A stretch of 64,000 bases of DNA from contig CAWHYG010000004.1 of assembly GCA_963833505.1 (NCBI GenBank), forward strand, positions 619,101-683,100, given 5' to 3'. The number at the start of each line of letters is the position of its first letter. Positions within the stretch are counted from its first letter, which is position 1. The notes beneath the pieces were generated by a model. It worked only from the letters and a program-made list of their open reading frames with translations, ran no database searches and was not told the origin of the DNA. The DNA is from CAWHYG01 sp963833505 (GTDB lineage: Bacteria > Eisenbacteria > RBG-16-71-46 > CAIMUX01). The position numbers were made by a program, and so were the translations under genes. Of this stretch, positions 18,574-27,253 are shown in pieces.

Positions 18574-18729
18574 TGGGCAAGGCGGGGGAAGTTGACGTCC
18601 GCCAGGAATCTCATGCCGCGGCGATAGCTCAAGAACTCGCCCGGAGGCGAGCCACGCCGCATATCGCAGGCACTCACGAGCGTCCTCGGGCTCGAGTTCC
18701 TGGAGCTCGTCGATGATGTCAGAGCGAAC
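18574..18729 (-). pseudogene. DUF433-DUF5615 toxin-antitoxin relic
   Basis: The minus strand reads IIDELQELEPEDARECLRYA and then AWLASGRVLEL, the C-terminal end of a DUF433-type antitoxin. In the +1 frame and overlapping its end is MRFLADVNFP, the start of a DUF5615 PIN-like toxin, after which the similarity stops. So the 3' end of one gene and the 5' end of the next survive, ending at the FG-GAP gene on one side and the brnA region on the other. Confidence 0.5.
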
Positions 18730-21606
18730 CTAGCGAACCAAGCTCATCTTACCCGAGGCGTGATAGCTTCCGGCAGTGAATCTGTAGTAGTACACACCGG
18801 CGGGAACCCGACTTCCCAGCTGGTTGACGCCGTTCCAGGTGATCGGCGCCGTGCCCTCCGTCAGGTTGGAAAGCGACGTGCTCCAGACCAGCCTTCCATT
18901 GAGATCGAAGACAGACAGCCTGGCCGGCGTGGGACCGGGAACGGTCAGCATCCAGCTTGTCGCGCCGCGGAACGGATTGGGCCGGTTCGGCTCCAACCGC
19001 AGCTCGGGCCGGTAGCCGAGAACGTGCTCCATGTAATCCACAACTGCGGCACGCGTCTCAGCCATCCCGGGCGCACTCGAATCTTCGTCGATCGTCCGCA
19101 GAAGCTCCTGGCAGATCGACACACGAGCGACCGCCGGCTGCGCGGATTGCCCTTGCCGGCGGCCCCAGTTCTCGATGACCGCTGGAACGTCGTGAGCGTC
19201 CACCGCGCCGTCACCGTCGCAGTCCGCGTAGCAGGCGTTCTCGTAGGGAGACGGCCACGCCACGGGCAGGAGTTGCGCGCCCCAGGTGAGTGAGGGATTC
19301 CTCCGGGCGGAGCCGGTGCGTCCGAAGTAAAGGCCGATCGGAAGGATGTCGCGCGCGTCGACGACGCCGTCGTTGTTCGCGTCGCCCGGATAGACCACTC
19401 TTGGCGGTCCACCGCTCAGGAGAAGCGAGACACAATCGGCGCTCCAATTGGCCGCAGCCACGTCGGGTCTTCCATCGCCGTCCAGGTCGGCAATTGCGAC
19501 CGACCACGGGTAGCCTCCGGTCCCGTAGTCGATCTTCGTCCCGAAGGTCCCGTCTCCACGGCCGAGCAGCACCGAGACGCTGGCGCCGCCGCTGTTCGCC
19601 ACCGCCAGGTCGGGCGTTCCGTCCATGTCCAGGTCCGCGATCGCGACCGACAGGGGAAAGTGGCCCACCGGATCGTCGGTCCTCGCTCCAAACGTCCCGT
19701 CCCCCTGGCCGAGGTACACCGAGGCGTCGTCCTCGCGCAGGTTTACCACCGCCAGATCCGCCTTGCCGTCGCCGTTCAGGTCTTGGATCGCAATGGAGGA
19801 GGGTTGGTTTCCAGCCGGCAGGTCAGTCTTCGGTCCGAAGGTTCCATCCCCTTCGCCGAGCAGCACCGAGATCGTGTTGCTTTTCAGATTCGCCACGGCG
19901 AGATCCGGTTTGCCGTCCCCGTTCAGATCCGCGATTGCGACTGCCTGGGGACCAACGCCCGTTATGCCGTCGGACTTCCGCTGGAAGGTCCCGTCGCCGG
20001 ATCCCAGAAGCACCGAGACGGTTCCCACGTTGGCGTACTCCGGTTCGGCGTTGGCAACGACCGCATCGAGAACGCCGTCCAGGTTCAGATCACCGATTGC
20101 CATCGCCTGGAAACCGGCCCCTGTACTGTGATACTCGGATCCCAAATGGAAGGTACCGTCCCCGCGGCCGACGAGCACCGAGAGGGCATCGCCGTTCGTC
20201 ACCGCCAGGTCCCGCTTCCCGTCGCCGTTCACGTCCCCGATCGCGACGAGGTTGGGACTGCCGCTCGTGGGGTATTGGACTTGCGGACCGAAGGTGCCGT
20301 ATCCCTGACCGAGAAACACCGAGACGGCGTTGGACGCGTTGTCCGCCGCCGCCAGGTCCGGCGTGCCATCTCCGTTCAGGTCTCCGATCGCGATGGACAG
20401 AGGGTCGCTGTTCGTCCCGGTCCCGTAGGCAATCCGAGTCCCGAAGGTTCCATCTCCGTTGCCGAGGCACACGCTCACCGTGGCCATGTCGTAACCCGTT
20501 ACGGCCAGGTCCGGTCTTCCGTCCCCATTCAGATCCGCGATCGCGAAGGCACCGGCGATCCCCCCGCTGAAATCGATCTTTGCCCCGAAGGTTCCGTCTC
20601 CGCGGCCTGGAAACACCGAGATCCCGGCGTCGGACGCGACCACCAGGTCCGGCATTCCGTCGCCGGTCAGGTCCCCGATCGCGATGGGACCGGGTGAACC
20701 GCCAGCCGGGTATTGGGTCTGCGATTCGAAGGTCCCGTCTCCGCGGCCAAGGAGTACCGAGATCGTGCCATCGCCGTTGTTCGCCACGGCCAGATCCGGA
20801 TTCCCGTCCCTGTTCAGGTCACCCATGGTGAAAGATCCCGGCCACTTCCCAACCGCAAAATCGGTCTTCGTGCCAAAGGTCCCATCCCCGTGGCCGAGCA
20901 GCACAGAGACCGAGTTATCGATCTGGTTCACAATGGCCAGATCCGGCTTGTCGTCCCCGTTCAGGTCGCCGATGGCAACGGACATGGGATAGGCGCCCGT
21001 CGTGTAATCTGCCTTCGCCGCGAAAGTCCCATCCCCACGACCAAGAAGAACCGAGATCGTGTTCGATCCCTCATTCACCACGACCACGTCGGGATTTCCG
21101 TCGCCATTCAGGTCCGCGATCGCGACGGACCAAGGGTCGCTCCCCACCCCGAAGTCTCTGTTCGTCCCGAAGGTCCCGTCTCCATGGCCAAGCAGCACCG
21201 ACACCGCCGAGTTGTCGAGGTCCGCAAGCACCAGGTCTGGTCTTCCGTCCCCATTCAGATCTCCGATCGCTACGGCCATCGGATAACCCCCTGTTTCGAG
21301 CGTCGTTCTCGCCCCGAGGGTCCCGTCTCCGTGACCAAGAAGCACCGAGGTTGTGTTGTTCTGGTTGCTGAGCACGACGACGTCCGGGTTATCGTCCCCG
21401 TTCAGGTCTCCGGTCGCCACACCTGTCGGGTTGGCTCCGGCATCGAAGGACAGAAACGGCGCGGCGAAAAGCAGGCCGGCCGCCGGCGCGGAAGTCCCGG
21501 CCGTCAGGAGACAACAGAGAAGCAAGAAGGCGGGAAAGAAACCCCGCCCGCCCCCAATTTTCGTGGCCATGAACCGATTTCGGGACGCGCGGCCGCTCAT
21601 CATCAT
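18730..21606 (-). CDS. Secreted FG-GAP/VCBS double-propeller protein with dockerin-like and FlgD-like domains (copy A)
   Basis: 958 residues from ATG 21606 (AAGGAGG upstream; three ATGs in a row). After a signal sequence come 14 FG-GAP repeats of about 50 residues, each with a D-x-NGDGxPD calcium loop and a closing VSVLLGxGDGTF. Fourteen blades are enough for two seven-bladed propellers of the integrin-alpha type. Residues about 745-835 hold two dockerin/EF-hand-like loops (GDANNDGVVDARDILP and DCDGDGAVDAHDVPAVI). The last 80 residues are a FlgD-like Ig domain (EPNRPNPFRG, LSVFDLNGRLVW, VPAGVYYYRF). Paralogous along its whole length to 22805-25681. Probably an extracellular or surface-bound Ca-dependent protein; ligand unknown. 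It follows the lipoprotein gene at 21661 closely and is probably co-transcribed with it. Confidence 0.85.
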   Translation of the reverse strand: MMMSGRASRNRFMATKIGGGRGFFPAFLLLCCLLTAGTSAPAAGLLFAAPFLSFDAGANPTGVATGDLNGDDNPDVVVLSNQNNTTSVLLGHGDGTLGARTTLETGGYPMAVAIGDLNGDGRPDLVLADLDNSAVSVLLGHGDGTFGTNRDFGVGSDPWSVAIADLNGDGNPDVVVVNEGSNTISVLLGRGDGTFAAKADYTTGAYPMSVAIGDLNGDDKPDLAIVNQIDNSVSVLLGHGDGTFGTKTDFAVGKWPGSFTMGDLNRDGNPDLAVANNGDGTISVLLGRGDGTFESQTQYPAGGSPGPIAIGDLTGDGMPDLVVASDAGISVFPGRGDGTFGAKIDFSGGIAGAFAIADLNGDGRPDLAVTGYDMATVSVCLGNGDGTFGTRIAYGTGTNSDPLSIAIGDLNGDGTPDLAAADNASNAVSVFLGQGYGTFGPQVQYPTSGSPNLVAIGDVNGDGKRDLAVTNGDALSVLVGRGDGTFHLGSEYHSTGAGFQAMAIGDLNLDGVLDAVVANAEPEYANVGTVSVLLGSGDGTFQRKSDGITGVGPQAVAIADLNGDGKPDLAVANLKSNTISVLLGEGDGTFGPKTDLPAGNQPSSIAIQDLNGDGKADLAVVNLREDDASVYLGQGDGTFGARTDDPVGHFPLSVAIADLDMDGTPDLAVANSGGASVSVLLGRGDGTFGTKIDYGTGGYPWSVAIADLDGDGRPDVAAANWSADCVSLLLSGGPPRVVYPGDANNDGVVDARDILPIGLYFGRTGSARRNPSLTWGAQLLPVAWPSPYENACYADCDGDGAVDAHDVPAVIENWGRRQGQSAQPAVARVSICQELLRTIDEDSSAPGMAETRAAVVDYMEHVLGYRPELRLEPNRPNPFRGATSWMLTVPGPTPARLSVFDLNGRLVWSTSLSNLTEGTAPITWNGVNQLGSRVPAGVYYYRFTAGSYHASGKMSLVR

Positions 21607-21660
21607 CGTCGCCTCCTTCAACCGTGGAACCGATCCGCTCCGGGAATGAACCCGAACGCG

Positions 21661-22302
21661 TCAATGATAACGACAGCGATACTTGAGTTGACCCCAATCT
21701 TCCAGGCAGCCAGTCGCTGATCCAATCCCCGCCTTAGGCCTGTTCTCCGCCGGCTTCTCTTCCCAGCGGTAGATTCTCCACACCGGTCCGCCGCCGAGGG
21801 TCGGCACCTGCTTGAGGTAGAAAACCTCCACGGAGTTCTGAAGCATGAGGGTGAGCCCCCCTCCATCGGGTGTGCGGATCGCGGGAGCCACCGTGGTCTC
21901 GGCCTGGATGCGGTAGTGATGCGCATCTGCGCCGCCCAGGGGAGCGGTGTCAGTCAGGACAAAATTGACGGATACGTCGTAGAAGCTCGCGAACATCCGC
22001 TCCACCGCGATGCGCTCGTCTCCGAGGGACCATTGCGCGGGGGTCGGGCAGGCCGGATTCGATGTGTCTCCCGGCGAAAAAACAAAGACAAAGTCGTCCG
22101 TGAGAACTTGCAGATACTCGTTGAGGTTACGGTCGCTGCAGGCCTGACGCAGCGCAGCCAGGCAGCTTTGCGGTGACTCCACGATGGGGATTCCCGGGGC
22201 GGTGACACCACCGCCGTCGTGACAGCCGGCGGCCAGCGGGGCCAGAACCAGGGACATGAGGAGCAGCAAGCTCGTGCGCTCTGAACGTGAGAACGGTGAC
22301 AT
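21661..22302 (-). CDS. Lipoprotein of NTF2-like fold
   Basis: 213 residues from the ATG at 22302 (GGAGGG upstream). The signal peptide ends in the lipobox LAAGC, so it should be lipid-anchored. The mature part begins with a helix (SCLAALRQACSDRNLNEYLQ) followed by LTDDFVFVF, a DERIAVERMFASF helix and several amphipathic strands; this is the pattern of small NTF2-like/SnoaL-like domain proteins. No catalytic residues are evident. The gene sits between the two FG-GAP paralogues, with a promoter at 22407-22435, and probably shares a transcript with copy A downstream. Confidence 0.7.
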   Translation of the reverse strand: MSPFSRSERTSLLLLMSLVLAPLAAGCHDGGGVTAPGIPIVESPQSCLAALRQACSDRNLNEYLQVLTDDFVFVFSPGDTSNPACPTPAQWSLGDERIAVERMFASFYDVSVNFVLTDTAPLGGADAHHYRIQAETTVAPAIRTPDGGGLTLMLQNSVEVFYLKQVPTLGGGPVWRIYRWEEKPAENRPKAGIGSATGCLEDWGQLKYRCRYH

Positions 22303-22406
22303 GCGCGGGCCCTCCTGTCGCATCGATCCGATCTCCCGCCGGCGCCGTCTCCCGTACGCTCTTTGGGCGTCAGGGCGTCAGCCGGATGTTCTTGGGGCCT
22401 CGGTTG

Positions 22407-22435
22407 ATCTTAGCACGTCCGTACGTTCACTTCAA
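22407..22435 (-). promoter_or_regulatory. Promoter-like element at the end of the orphan FlgD gene (copy 1)
   Basis: TTGAAG (22435-22430), 17-base spacer and TAAGAT (22412-22407) on the minus strand. The -35 box overlaps the last codons of the orphan FlgD frame. An equivalent element with TAGAGT occurs in the duplicate at 25840-25868, which supports function. Confidence 0.45.
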
Positions 22436-22768
22436 TTCCAGCCACCGGGCGGACCTCTCGCCGGATGGAGTGCCCATCCGCACATGGTAGCTTCCTTTGG
22501 CGAGCGGATGGCCCGACCGGTCCCGGACATCCCACTGCTCTTGCTGCAGGCCGGCTTTGAGTCCGGAAAGGAGCTTCTGCGCTACCTCCCGCCCGCTCGA
22601 GTCATAGACCCGGATCGTGACGTCACCGCCTTTCGGCAGGGCCAGCGAGAGGTTCATGACACCCGTTCCCGGGTTCGGCGCGATCCGGAACGCCGGCGCC
22701 ATCGGCGCCATCGCCTGAGCCGACACCGGGCCGAAGCGGCCCCGAACCGTGGAGCCTTTCGCCGACAT
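22427..22768 (-). CDS. Orphan FlgD-like Ig domain
   Basis: 113 residues consisting of little more than the C-terminal sorting-type domain seen on the large exported proteins here: FRIAPNPGTGVMNLSLALP, VTIRVYDSSGREV, KGSYHVRM and a WLELK ending. It has an ATG with GGGAGG upstream but no signal peptide. It lies 36 bp after copy B of the FG-GAP genes. A decayed second copy is at 25860-26220. Either a remnant of a deleted large gene that kept an accidental start signal, or a real small protein; I favour a remnant. Confidence 0.5.
   Translation of the reverse strand: MSAKGSTVRGRFGPVSAQAMAPMAPAFRIAPNPGTGVMNLSLALPKGGDVTIRVYDSSGREVAQKLLSGLKAGLQQEQWDVRDRSGHPLAKGSYHVRMGTPSGERSARWLELK
22551..22693. repeat. 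143-bp perfect direct repeat, copy 1
   Basis: Identical base for base to 25984-26126 (offset 3433). It lies in the FlgD-like coding stretch. Similarity with scattered changes continues left to about 22383 (25816 in the other copy). Confidence 0.85.
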
Positions 22769-22804
22769 CGATACCTCCCTGGACGGCTGGTGGAGGTTGT
22801 TACC

Positions 22805-25681
22805 TTACCTTACCAGTATGATCTGGCCCGAGGCGTGGTAGCTTCCGGCTTTGAACCTGTAGTAGTACGCGCCGGCGGGAACCCTGCTTCCGTGCGGATC
22901 GACACCGTTCCATGTGATCGGCGTCGCGTCCATCGCCGAATTGAAAGACCTGCTCCACACGAGTCTCCCGCCGAGATCGTAGACGGCCAGTCTGGCCGGC
23001 GTTGGACCGGGGACGGTCAACATCCAGGTCGTCGCATTGCGGAACGGATTCGGCCGGTTCGGCTCCAGCCGCAGCTCCGGCCGATAGCCGAGGATTCGCT
23101 CCATGTATTCCGCCACCGCGGCGCGCGCTTCGGCCATGCCGGGCCCGCCTGAGTTGTCGTCGATCGTCCGCAGAAGTTCCAGGCAGATCGACATCCGATC
23201 GACCGGCGCCGGCGCGGATTGCCCCTGCCGGCGGCCCCAGTTCTCGACGATCGCCGGAACATCCTGGGCATCCACCGTCCCATCGCCGTCGCAGTCCGCG
23301 TAGCCGGCCTTGGCGTACGCGGTAGGCCAGGCCGATGGGAGGACTTGCGGGCTCCACGCGAGGGACGCGTTCCGCCGGGCGGGTCCGGTGCGTCCGAAAT
23401 AGAGGCCGATGGGAAGGACGTCGCGCGCGTCGACGACGCCATCGTTGTTCGCGTCGCCCGGATAGACCACCCTGGGAGGACCACCGCTGAGGAGAAGCCG
23501 GATGCGTCCGAGGTCCGAATCAGTCGCGGCTACATCGGGCCGTCCATCTCCGTCCAGGTCCGCGATCGCGACCGAGCATGGGTCGCCTCCGATCCCGTAG
23601 TCGGCCTTGGCTCCGAACGTCCCATCTCCCTGGCCAAGGAGCACCGAGACCGTCGTGGCGCCATTGTCCGCCACAGCGAGATCAGGCTTGCCGTCCATGT
23701 CCAGGTCCGCGATCGCAACGGACAGGGGCACCTGGCCGACCGGGTAGTTGGTCTTGGATCCGAACGTGCCGTCCCCGCGGCCGAGGAATACCGACACGCC
23801 GGCGTCACCCGAGTTCACCGTCACGAGGTCCGCTCTGCCGTCGTTGTTCAAGTCCGCGATCGCAATGGAGGTGGGCAGGTTTCCGGTCTGCAGGTCGGTC
23901 CCTGCTCCGAAGGTCCCATCTCCTTGCCCGGGCAGCACCGAAATCGTGTGATCCGTCAAGTTCGCTACGGCCAGATCGGGCTTGCCGTCGCCATTCAGAT
24001 CTCCGATCGCGACCGCGTCCGGGCCATTGCCCGTCCCAAAGTCCGTTCTCGGCTCGAAGGTCCCGTCGCCGACGCCGAGAAGCACGGAAACGGTCGTTCC
24101 CTGGGGATGGTACTCGTTGCCATTCTCGGGGTTGGGTACGACCACGTCGAGGATGCCATCCAGATTCAGATCCCCGAGCGCGAGCGCCTGGGCGCCGACG
24201 CCTGCGGCGAAGTCGGTACTCGCGCCGAAGGTTCCGTCTCCGTGGCCGAGGATCACCGAGACGGCCCTGCCGCCCGTCACCGCCAGGTCCTGGGTCCCGT
24301 CACCGTTCAGATCTCCGATCGCGATCGCTGTGGGATTGACGCCGACGCGGGATCCAGTCATCGACCCGAACGTCCCGAATCCCCGGCCGAGGCAGACCGT
24401 GACGGCGTAATTCGCGTCGTCCAGGGCCACCAGGTCCGGATTTCCATCGCCGTTCAGGTCACCGATCGCCAGGGCGTGCGGCTCGCTGCCCCTTTCGGCC
24501 GAGCAGCGTATCTGCGTCCCGAAGGTCCCGTCCCCGTTGCCCAGACACGCCAGGACCGCGTCTTGCCCCGTTACGGCAAGGTCCGGCTTTCCATCCCCAT
24601 TCAGGTCCGCAATGGCGAGCGCACCGGCGATGTCCAACCCGGATTCGACATTCGGTCCGAAGGTCCCATTGCCGCGGCCGGGAAGCACCGCGAGCCCGGA
24701 ATACGTTGAAACCACCAGATCCGGATTTCCGTCACCCGTCAGGTCCCCGACCGCAATATTGGAAACAGGGTCATTCCCTGCCCCAACCGTCGTTCCGGAC
24801 TCGAAGGTCCCATCTCCGCGTCCGAGAAGCACCGAGGTCGTGTCATCACTGTTGGCCACGACCAGATCGAGCTTCCCATCCCGGTTCAGGTCAGCGATCA
24901 CGAGCATATCCGGCCACTTCCCGACCCCGAAATCCATCTTCGGCCCGAAGGTCCCGTCCCCGTGGCCGAGCAGCACGGACACCGAGTTGCCGGTCACGTT
25001 GACGACCGCCAGATCCGGCACGCCGTCCCCGTTCAGGTCCTCGATTGCAACGAACTCGGGATCGCGCCCCGTCGCGAAGTCGGCTTTCGTCGCGAAGGTC
25101 CCGTCCCCGTTGCTCAGCAGCACCGACACGGTGTTCGAAGTCTCATTCGCCGCGACGATGTCCGGTTTTCCGTCCCCGTTCAGGTCCCCGACCGCGACGG
25201 ACACGGGCGCTTCCCCCGTCGCGAGGTCCACTTTCGTCGCGAAGGTCCCGTCGCCTCGGCCGAGGAGCAACGAGACGGAGTTCGACTCACTGTTCGCCAC
25301 GGCGAGGTCCGGCTTTCCGTCGCCGTTCAGATCGCCGATCGCCACGGACATGGGATAGGACCCCGTTCCGTAATCCGTCTTCGCCTTGAACGTTCCGTCT
25401 CCATCATTGAGAAGCACCGAGACATTGCCGCTCTGGTTGTTGACCACGACCAGGTCCGGTCGGCCATCCCCGTTCAGATCTCCCGCGGCCACATGGATCG
25501 GCATGTTACCGGTGTCATAGGACATGAAGGGCGCGGCGAAGAGCAGGTTGCCGGCCGATGCGGAGGTGCCGGAAGTCAGGAGACCGAAAAGGAAAAGAAA
25601 GGCAGGGCCGCTGCCCCGCCCACAACACCTCACCATGAACACGAGACAACATCGAGACGCGCGGCGGCTCGTCCACATCAT
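22805..25681 (-). CDS. Secreted FG-GAP/VCBS double-propeller protein with dockerin-like and FlgD-like domains (copy B)
   Basis: 958 residues; ATG 25681 with GAGGAG upstream. The architecture is the same as in copy A: signal peptide (FLFLFGLLTSGTSASA), 14 FG-GAP repeats, two EF-hand/dockerin-like loops (GDANNDGVVDARDVLP, DCDGDGTVDAQDVPAIV), and a FlgD-like domain (LEPNRPNPFRNATTW, LAVYDLGGRLVW, VPAGAYYYRFK). Repeats 6, 7, 9 and 10 of A and B share the same irregularities (for example the short repeat 6, and the long insert in repeat 10), so the whole gene was duplicated after the repeat array was fixed. It has its own promoter-like element at 25840-25868. Confidence 0.85.
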   Translation of the reverse strand: MMWTSRRASRCCLVFMVRCCGRGSGPAFLFLFGLLTSGTSASAGNLLFAAPFMSYDTGNMPIHVAAGDLNGDGRPDLVVVNNQSGNVSVLLNDGDGTFKAKTDYGTGSYPMSVAIGDLNGDGKPDLAVANSESNSVSLLLGRGDGTFATKVDLATGEAPVSVAVGDLNGDGKPDIVAANETSNTVSVLLSNGDGTFATKADFATGRDPEFVAIEDLNGDGVPDLAVVNVTGNSVSVLLGHGDGTFGPKMDFGVGKWPDMLVIADLNRDGKLDLVVANSDDTTSVLLGRGDGTFESGTTVGAGNDPVSNIAVGDLTGDGNPDLVVSTYSGLAVLPGRGNGTFGPNVESGLDIAGALAIADLNGDGKPDLAVTGQDAVLACLGNGDGTFGTQIRCSAERGSEPHALAIGDLNGDGNPDLVALDDANYAVTVCLGRGFGTFGSMTGSRVGVNPTAIAIGDLNGDGTQDLAVTGGRAVSVILGHGDGTFGASTDFAAGVGAQALALGDLNLDGILDVVVPNPENGNEYHPQGTTVSVLLGVGDGTFEPRTDFGTGNGPDAVAIGDLNGDGKPDLAVANLTDHTISVLPGQGDGTFGAGTDLQTGNLPTSIAIADLNNDGRADLVTVNSGDAGVSVFLGRGDGTFGSKTNYPVGQVPLSVAIADLDMDGKPDLAVADNGATTVSVLLGQGDGTFGAKADYGIGGDPCSVAIADLDGDGRPDVAATDSDLGRIRLLLSGGPPRVVYPGDANNDGVVDARDVLPIGLYFGRTGPARRNASLAWSPQVLPSAWPTAYAKAGYADCDGDGTVDAQDVPAIVENWGRRQGQSAPAPVDRMSICLELLRTIDDNSGGPGMAEARAAVAEYMERILGYRPELRLEPNRPNPFRNATTWMLTVPGPTPARLAVYDLGGRLVWSRSFNSAMDATPITWNGVDPHGSRVPAGAYYYRFKAGSYHASGQIILVR

Positions 25682-25839
25682 CGTCTCCTCAGACTACGGA
25701 AAATCCGGTCCCGACAACGGACCCAAGCGCACCAGGAATTACGTCGCTGCCGCTCAACCTGGTCCCGATGGTCAGGGTTGCCATTGAACCCGACCTTGGG
25801 TTTCCGGACGTCGACCGGATGTTCTTGGGGCCTCGGTTA

Positions 25840-25868
25840 ACTCTAGCATGTCCGTGCGTTCACTTCAA
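25840..25868 (-). promoter_or_regulatory. Promoter-like element upstream of FG-GAP copy B (copy 2)
   Basis: TTGAAG (25868-25863), 17-base spacer and TAGAGT (25845-25840) on the minus strand, about 160 bases ahead of ATG 25681. Counterpart of 22407-22435. Confidence 0.45.
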
Positions 25869-26220
25869 ATCCAGCCACCGGGTGAACCTCTCCCCGGATG
25901 GAGCGTCCACCCGCACGTAGTAGCCTCCGCTGGCGAGTGGACGGCGCGTCCGGTCCCGGACATCCCACTGGTCTTGCTGTACTCCGGCTTTGAGTCCGGA
26001 AAGGAGCTTCTGCGCTACCTCCCGCCCGCTCGAGTCATAGACCCGGATCGTGACGTCACCGCCTTTCGGCAGGGCCAGCGAGAGGTTCATGACACCCGTT
26101 CCCGGGTTCGGCGCGATCCGGAACGCAGGGATGCGCGGGCTCCAGGTCAGTGACGGGGCTCCGCCGGACGGAGTGAAGGTCCCCCCTTCCGTTGCCGAGG
26201 CACACGCTTACAGTGCAATC
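25860..26220 (-). pseudogene. Decayed third FG-GAP/FlgD copy
   Basis: Reading the minus strand, TVSVCLGNGRGDL near 26215-26175 is the end of an FG-GAP repeat (compare VSVCLGNGDGTF of repeat 7 in copy A). It then jumps, with a frame change, to a FlgD-like domain (FRIAPNPGTGVMNLSLALP to RFTRWLDLK, stop at 25860). Most of the gene is missing. With copies A and B it shows that this locus once held at least three units. Confidence 0.6.
25984..26126. repeat. 143-bp perfect direct repeat, copy 2
   Basis: Identical to 22551-22693; see that entry. Perfect identity here against about 80-85 percent in the flanks suggests recent gene conversion or strong constraint. Confidence 0.85.
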
Positions 26221-26377
26221 GTCTCCGGCTCCGCGCCGGGTTGTTGCTTGACGCTGCTGCGACCGCGCTTTAGCATTCTTCGCGGCGGTCGGGCTACACG
26301 GTTCCGTTCGGGGCGTCGTCTGAGCAGGGACCGGCGCCAGATCCGGCCCTCGCGACGCGCTCGCCAAGGAGGGTCTT

Positions 26378-27253
26378 ATGAAAGAGAGAGGTCGCCTCTT
26401 GATGGCCCAGGTCCCGAGGCTCCTCGGGGTGGCCTGCCTTGTCCTGGCTCTGGAGCAGGCTCCGGCTTGCGCCACGATTTACAGACATGCAACGCAGGAG
26501 GATTATAACACCTACCTTGTGGAGCTGGTCGCCCGATCGGCGCTTGTCGTCGCGGGACACGTGACGGCGTCGCACTCTAACAGCACGACGGGCATACTCG
26601 ACATCACGCTGGCGATCGACGACTACATCAAGGGTGAAGCAGTGCCCGGCGACACGCTGGTCTACCGGACGTTCAATGCTATGCCGAGCATGGGCCTGAA
26701 GACTCCCGGCAGCCGGTGCGTCTTGGCTTTGTACCGCTGCAGCGATGGCATGTGGCAGTCGCAGCCGATTGGCTACCTGCGTGGGGCAGACAGCATTTCG
26801 GTCCGCGTCCGCTTTGTCACGTCTTACTGGCCGCAGTTCCGTGACACGCTGCGCTCGTACTCTGCCCCACCGTCTGCCGCCGCCCTGGCCGCGCGGTCGG
26901 ATGCCGTCGTCCTAGGCGATGTTGTTACGTACCCGCACATTGCAAGAGAGATTGACTTGCACATCGACAGAATCTATCGCGGCCAGGCCCTGATTGACAC
27001 GACCGTTATTCTTCGGGTGGCACTGCCGACCGGGGGTGTCACATCGACGTACGTCGTAGCGGAACTGCGCAAGGGCCAGACGGTGTTGGTGTTCCTGCGG
27101 CGTGCCGGGGTTTCCTGGGAGCCGACTCATCCCGGACCTGCTGTATGGTGGCTGGACAACGCGTCCTTTACCCTTCCGGACTTCTGCATCGAAGGCAGTG
27201 GCACGCACGATCTTGGCACCAGGGCTGCCATCGAAGCACAGATTCGGAGGTGA
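26378..27253 (+). CDS. Secreted protein of unknown function
   Basis: 291 residues; ATG 26378 with AGGAGGG upstream. A long signal peptide (hydrophobic VACLVLALEQAPACA, residues about 18-32) indicates export. The mature part contains two similar units: SALVVAGHVT with ITLAIDDYIKGEAVPGDTLVY, and SDAVVLGDVVTYPH with IDLHIDRIYRGQALIDTTV. Each looks like a beta-rich domain in which a strand pair is followed by a charged turn. I do not recognise the family. The codon third positions are less GC-biased than in the neighbours, which may point to transfer. It stands alone on the plus strand. Confidence 0.7.
   Translation: MKERGRLLMAQVPRLLGVACLVLALEQAPACATIYRHATQEDYNTYLVELVARSALVVAGHVTASHSNSTTGILDITLAIDDYIKGEAVPGDTLVYRTFNAMPSMGLKTPGSRCVLALYRCSDGMWQSQPIGYLRGADSISVRVRFVTSYWPQFRDTLRSYSAPPSAAALAARSDAVVLGDVVTYPHIAREIDLHIDRIYRGQALIDTTVILRVALPTGGVTSTYVVAELRKGQTVLVFLRRAGVSWEPTHPGPAVWWLDNASFTLPDFCIEGSGTHDLGTRAAIEAQIRR

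Noticed and set aside
18730..25681. Regular short repeats suggesting a CRISPR or other array
   Set aside because: The roughly 150-bp periodicity is the coding repeat of FG-GAP blades; there are no identical short repeats with unique spacers.
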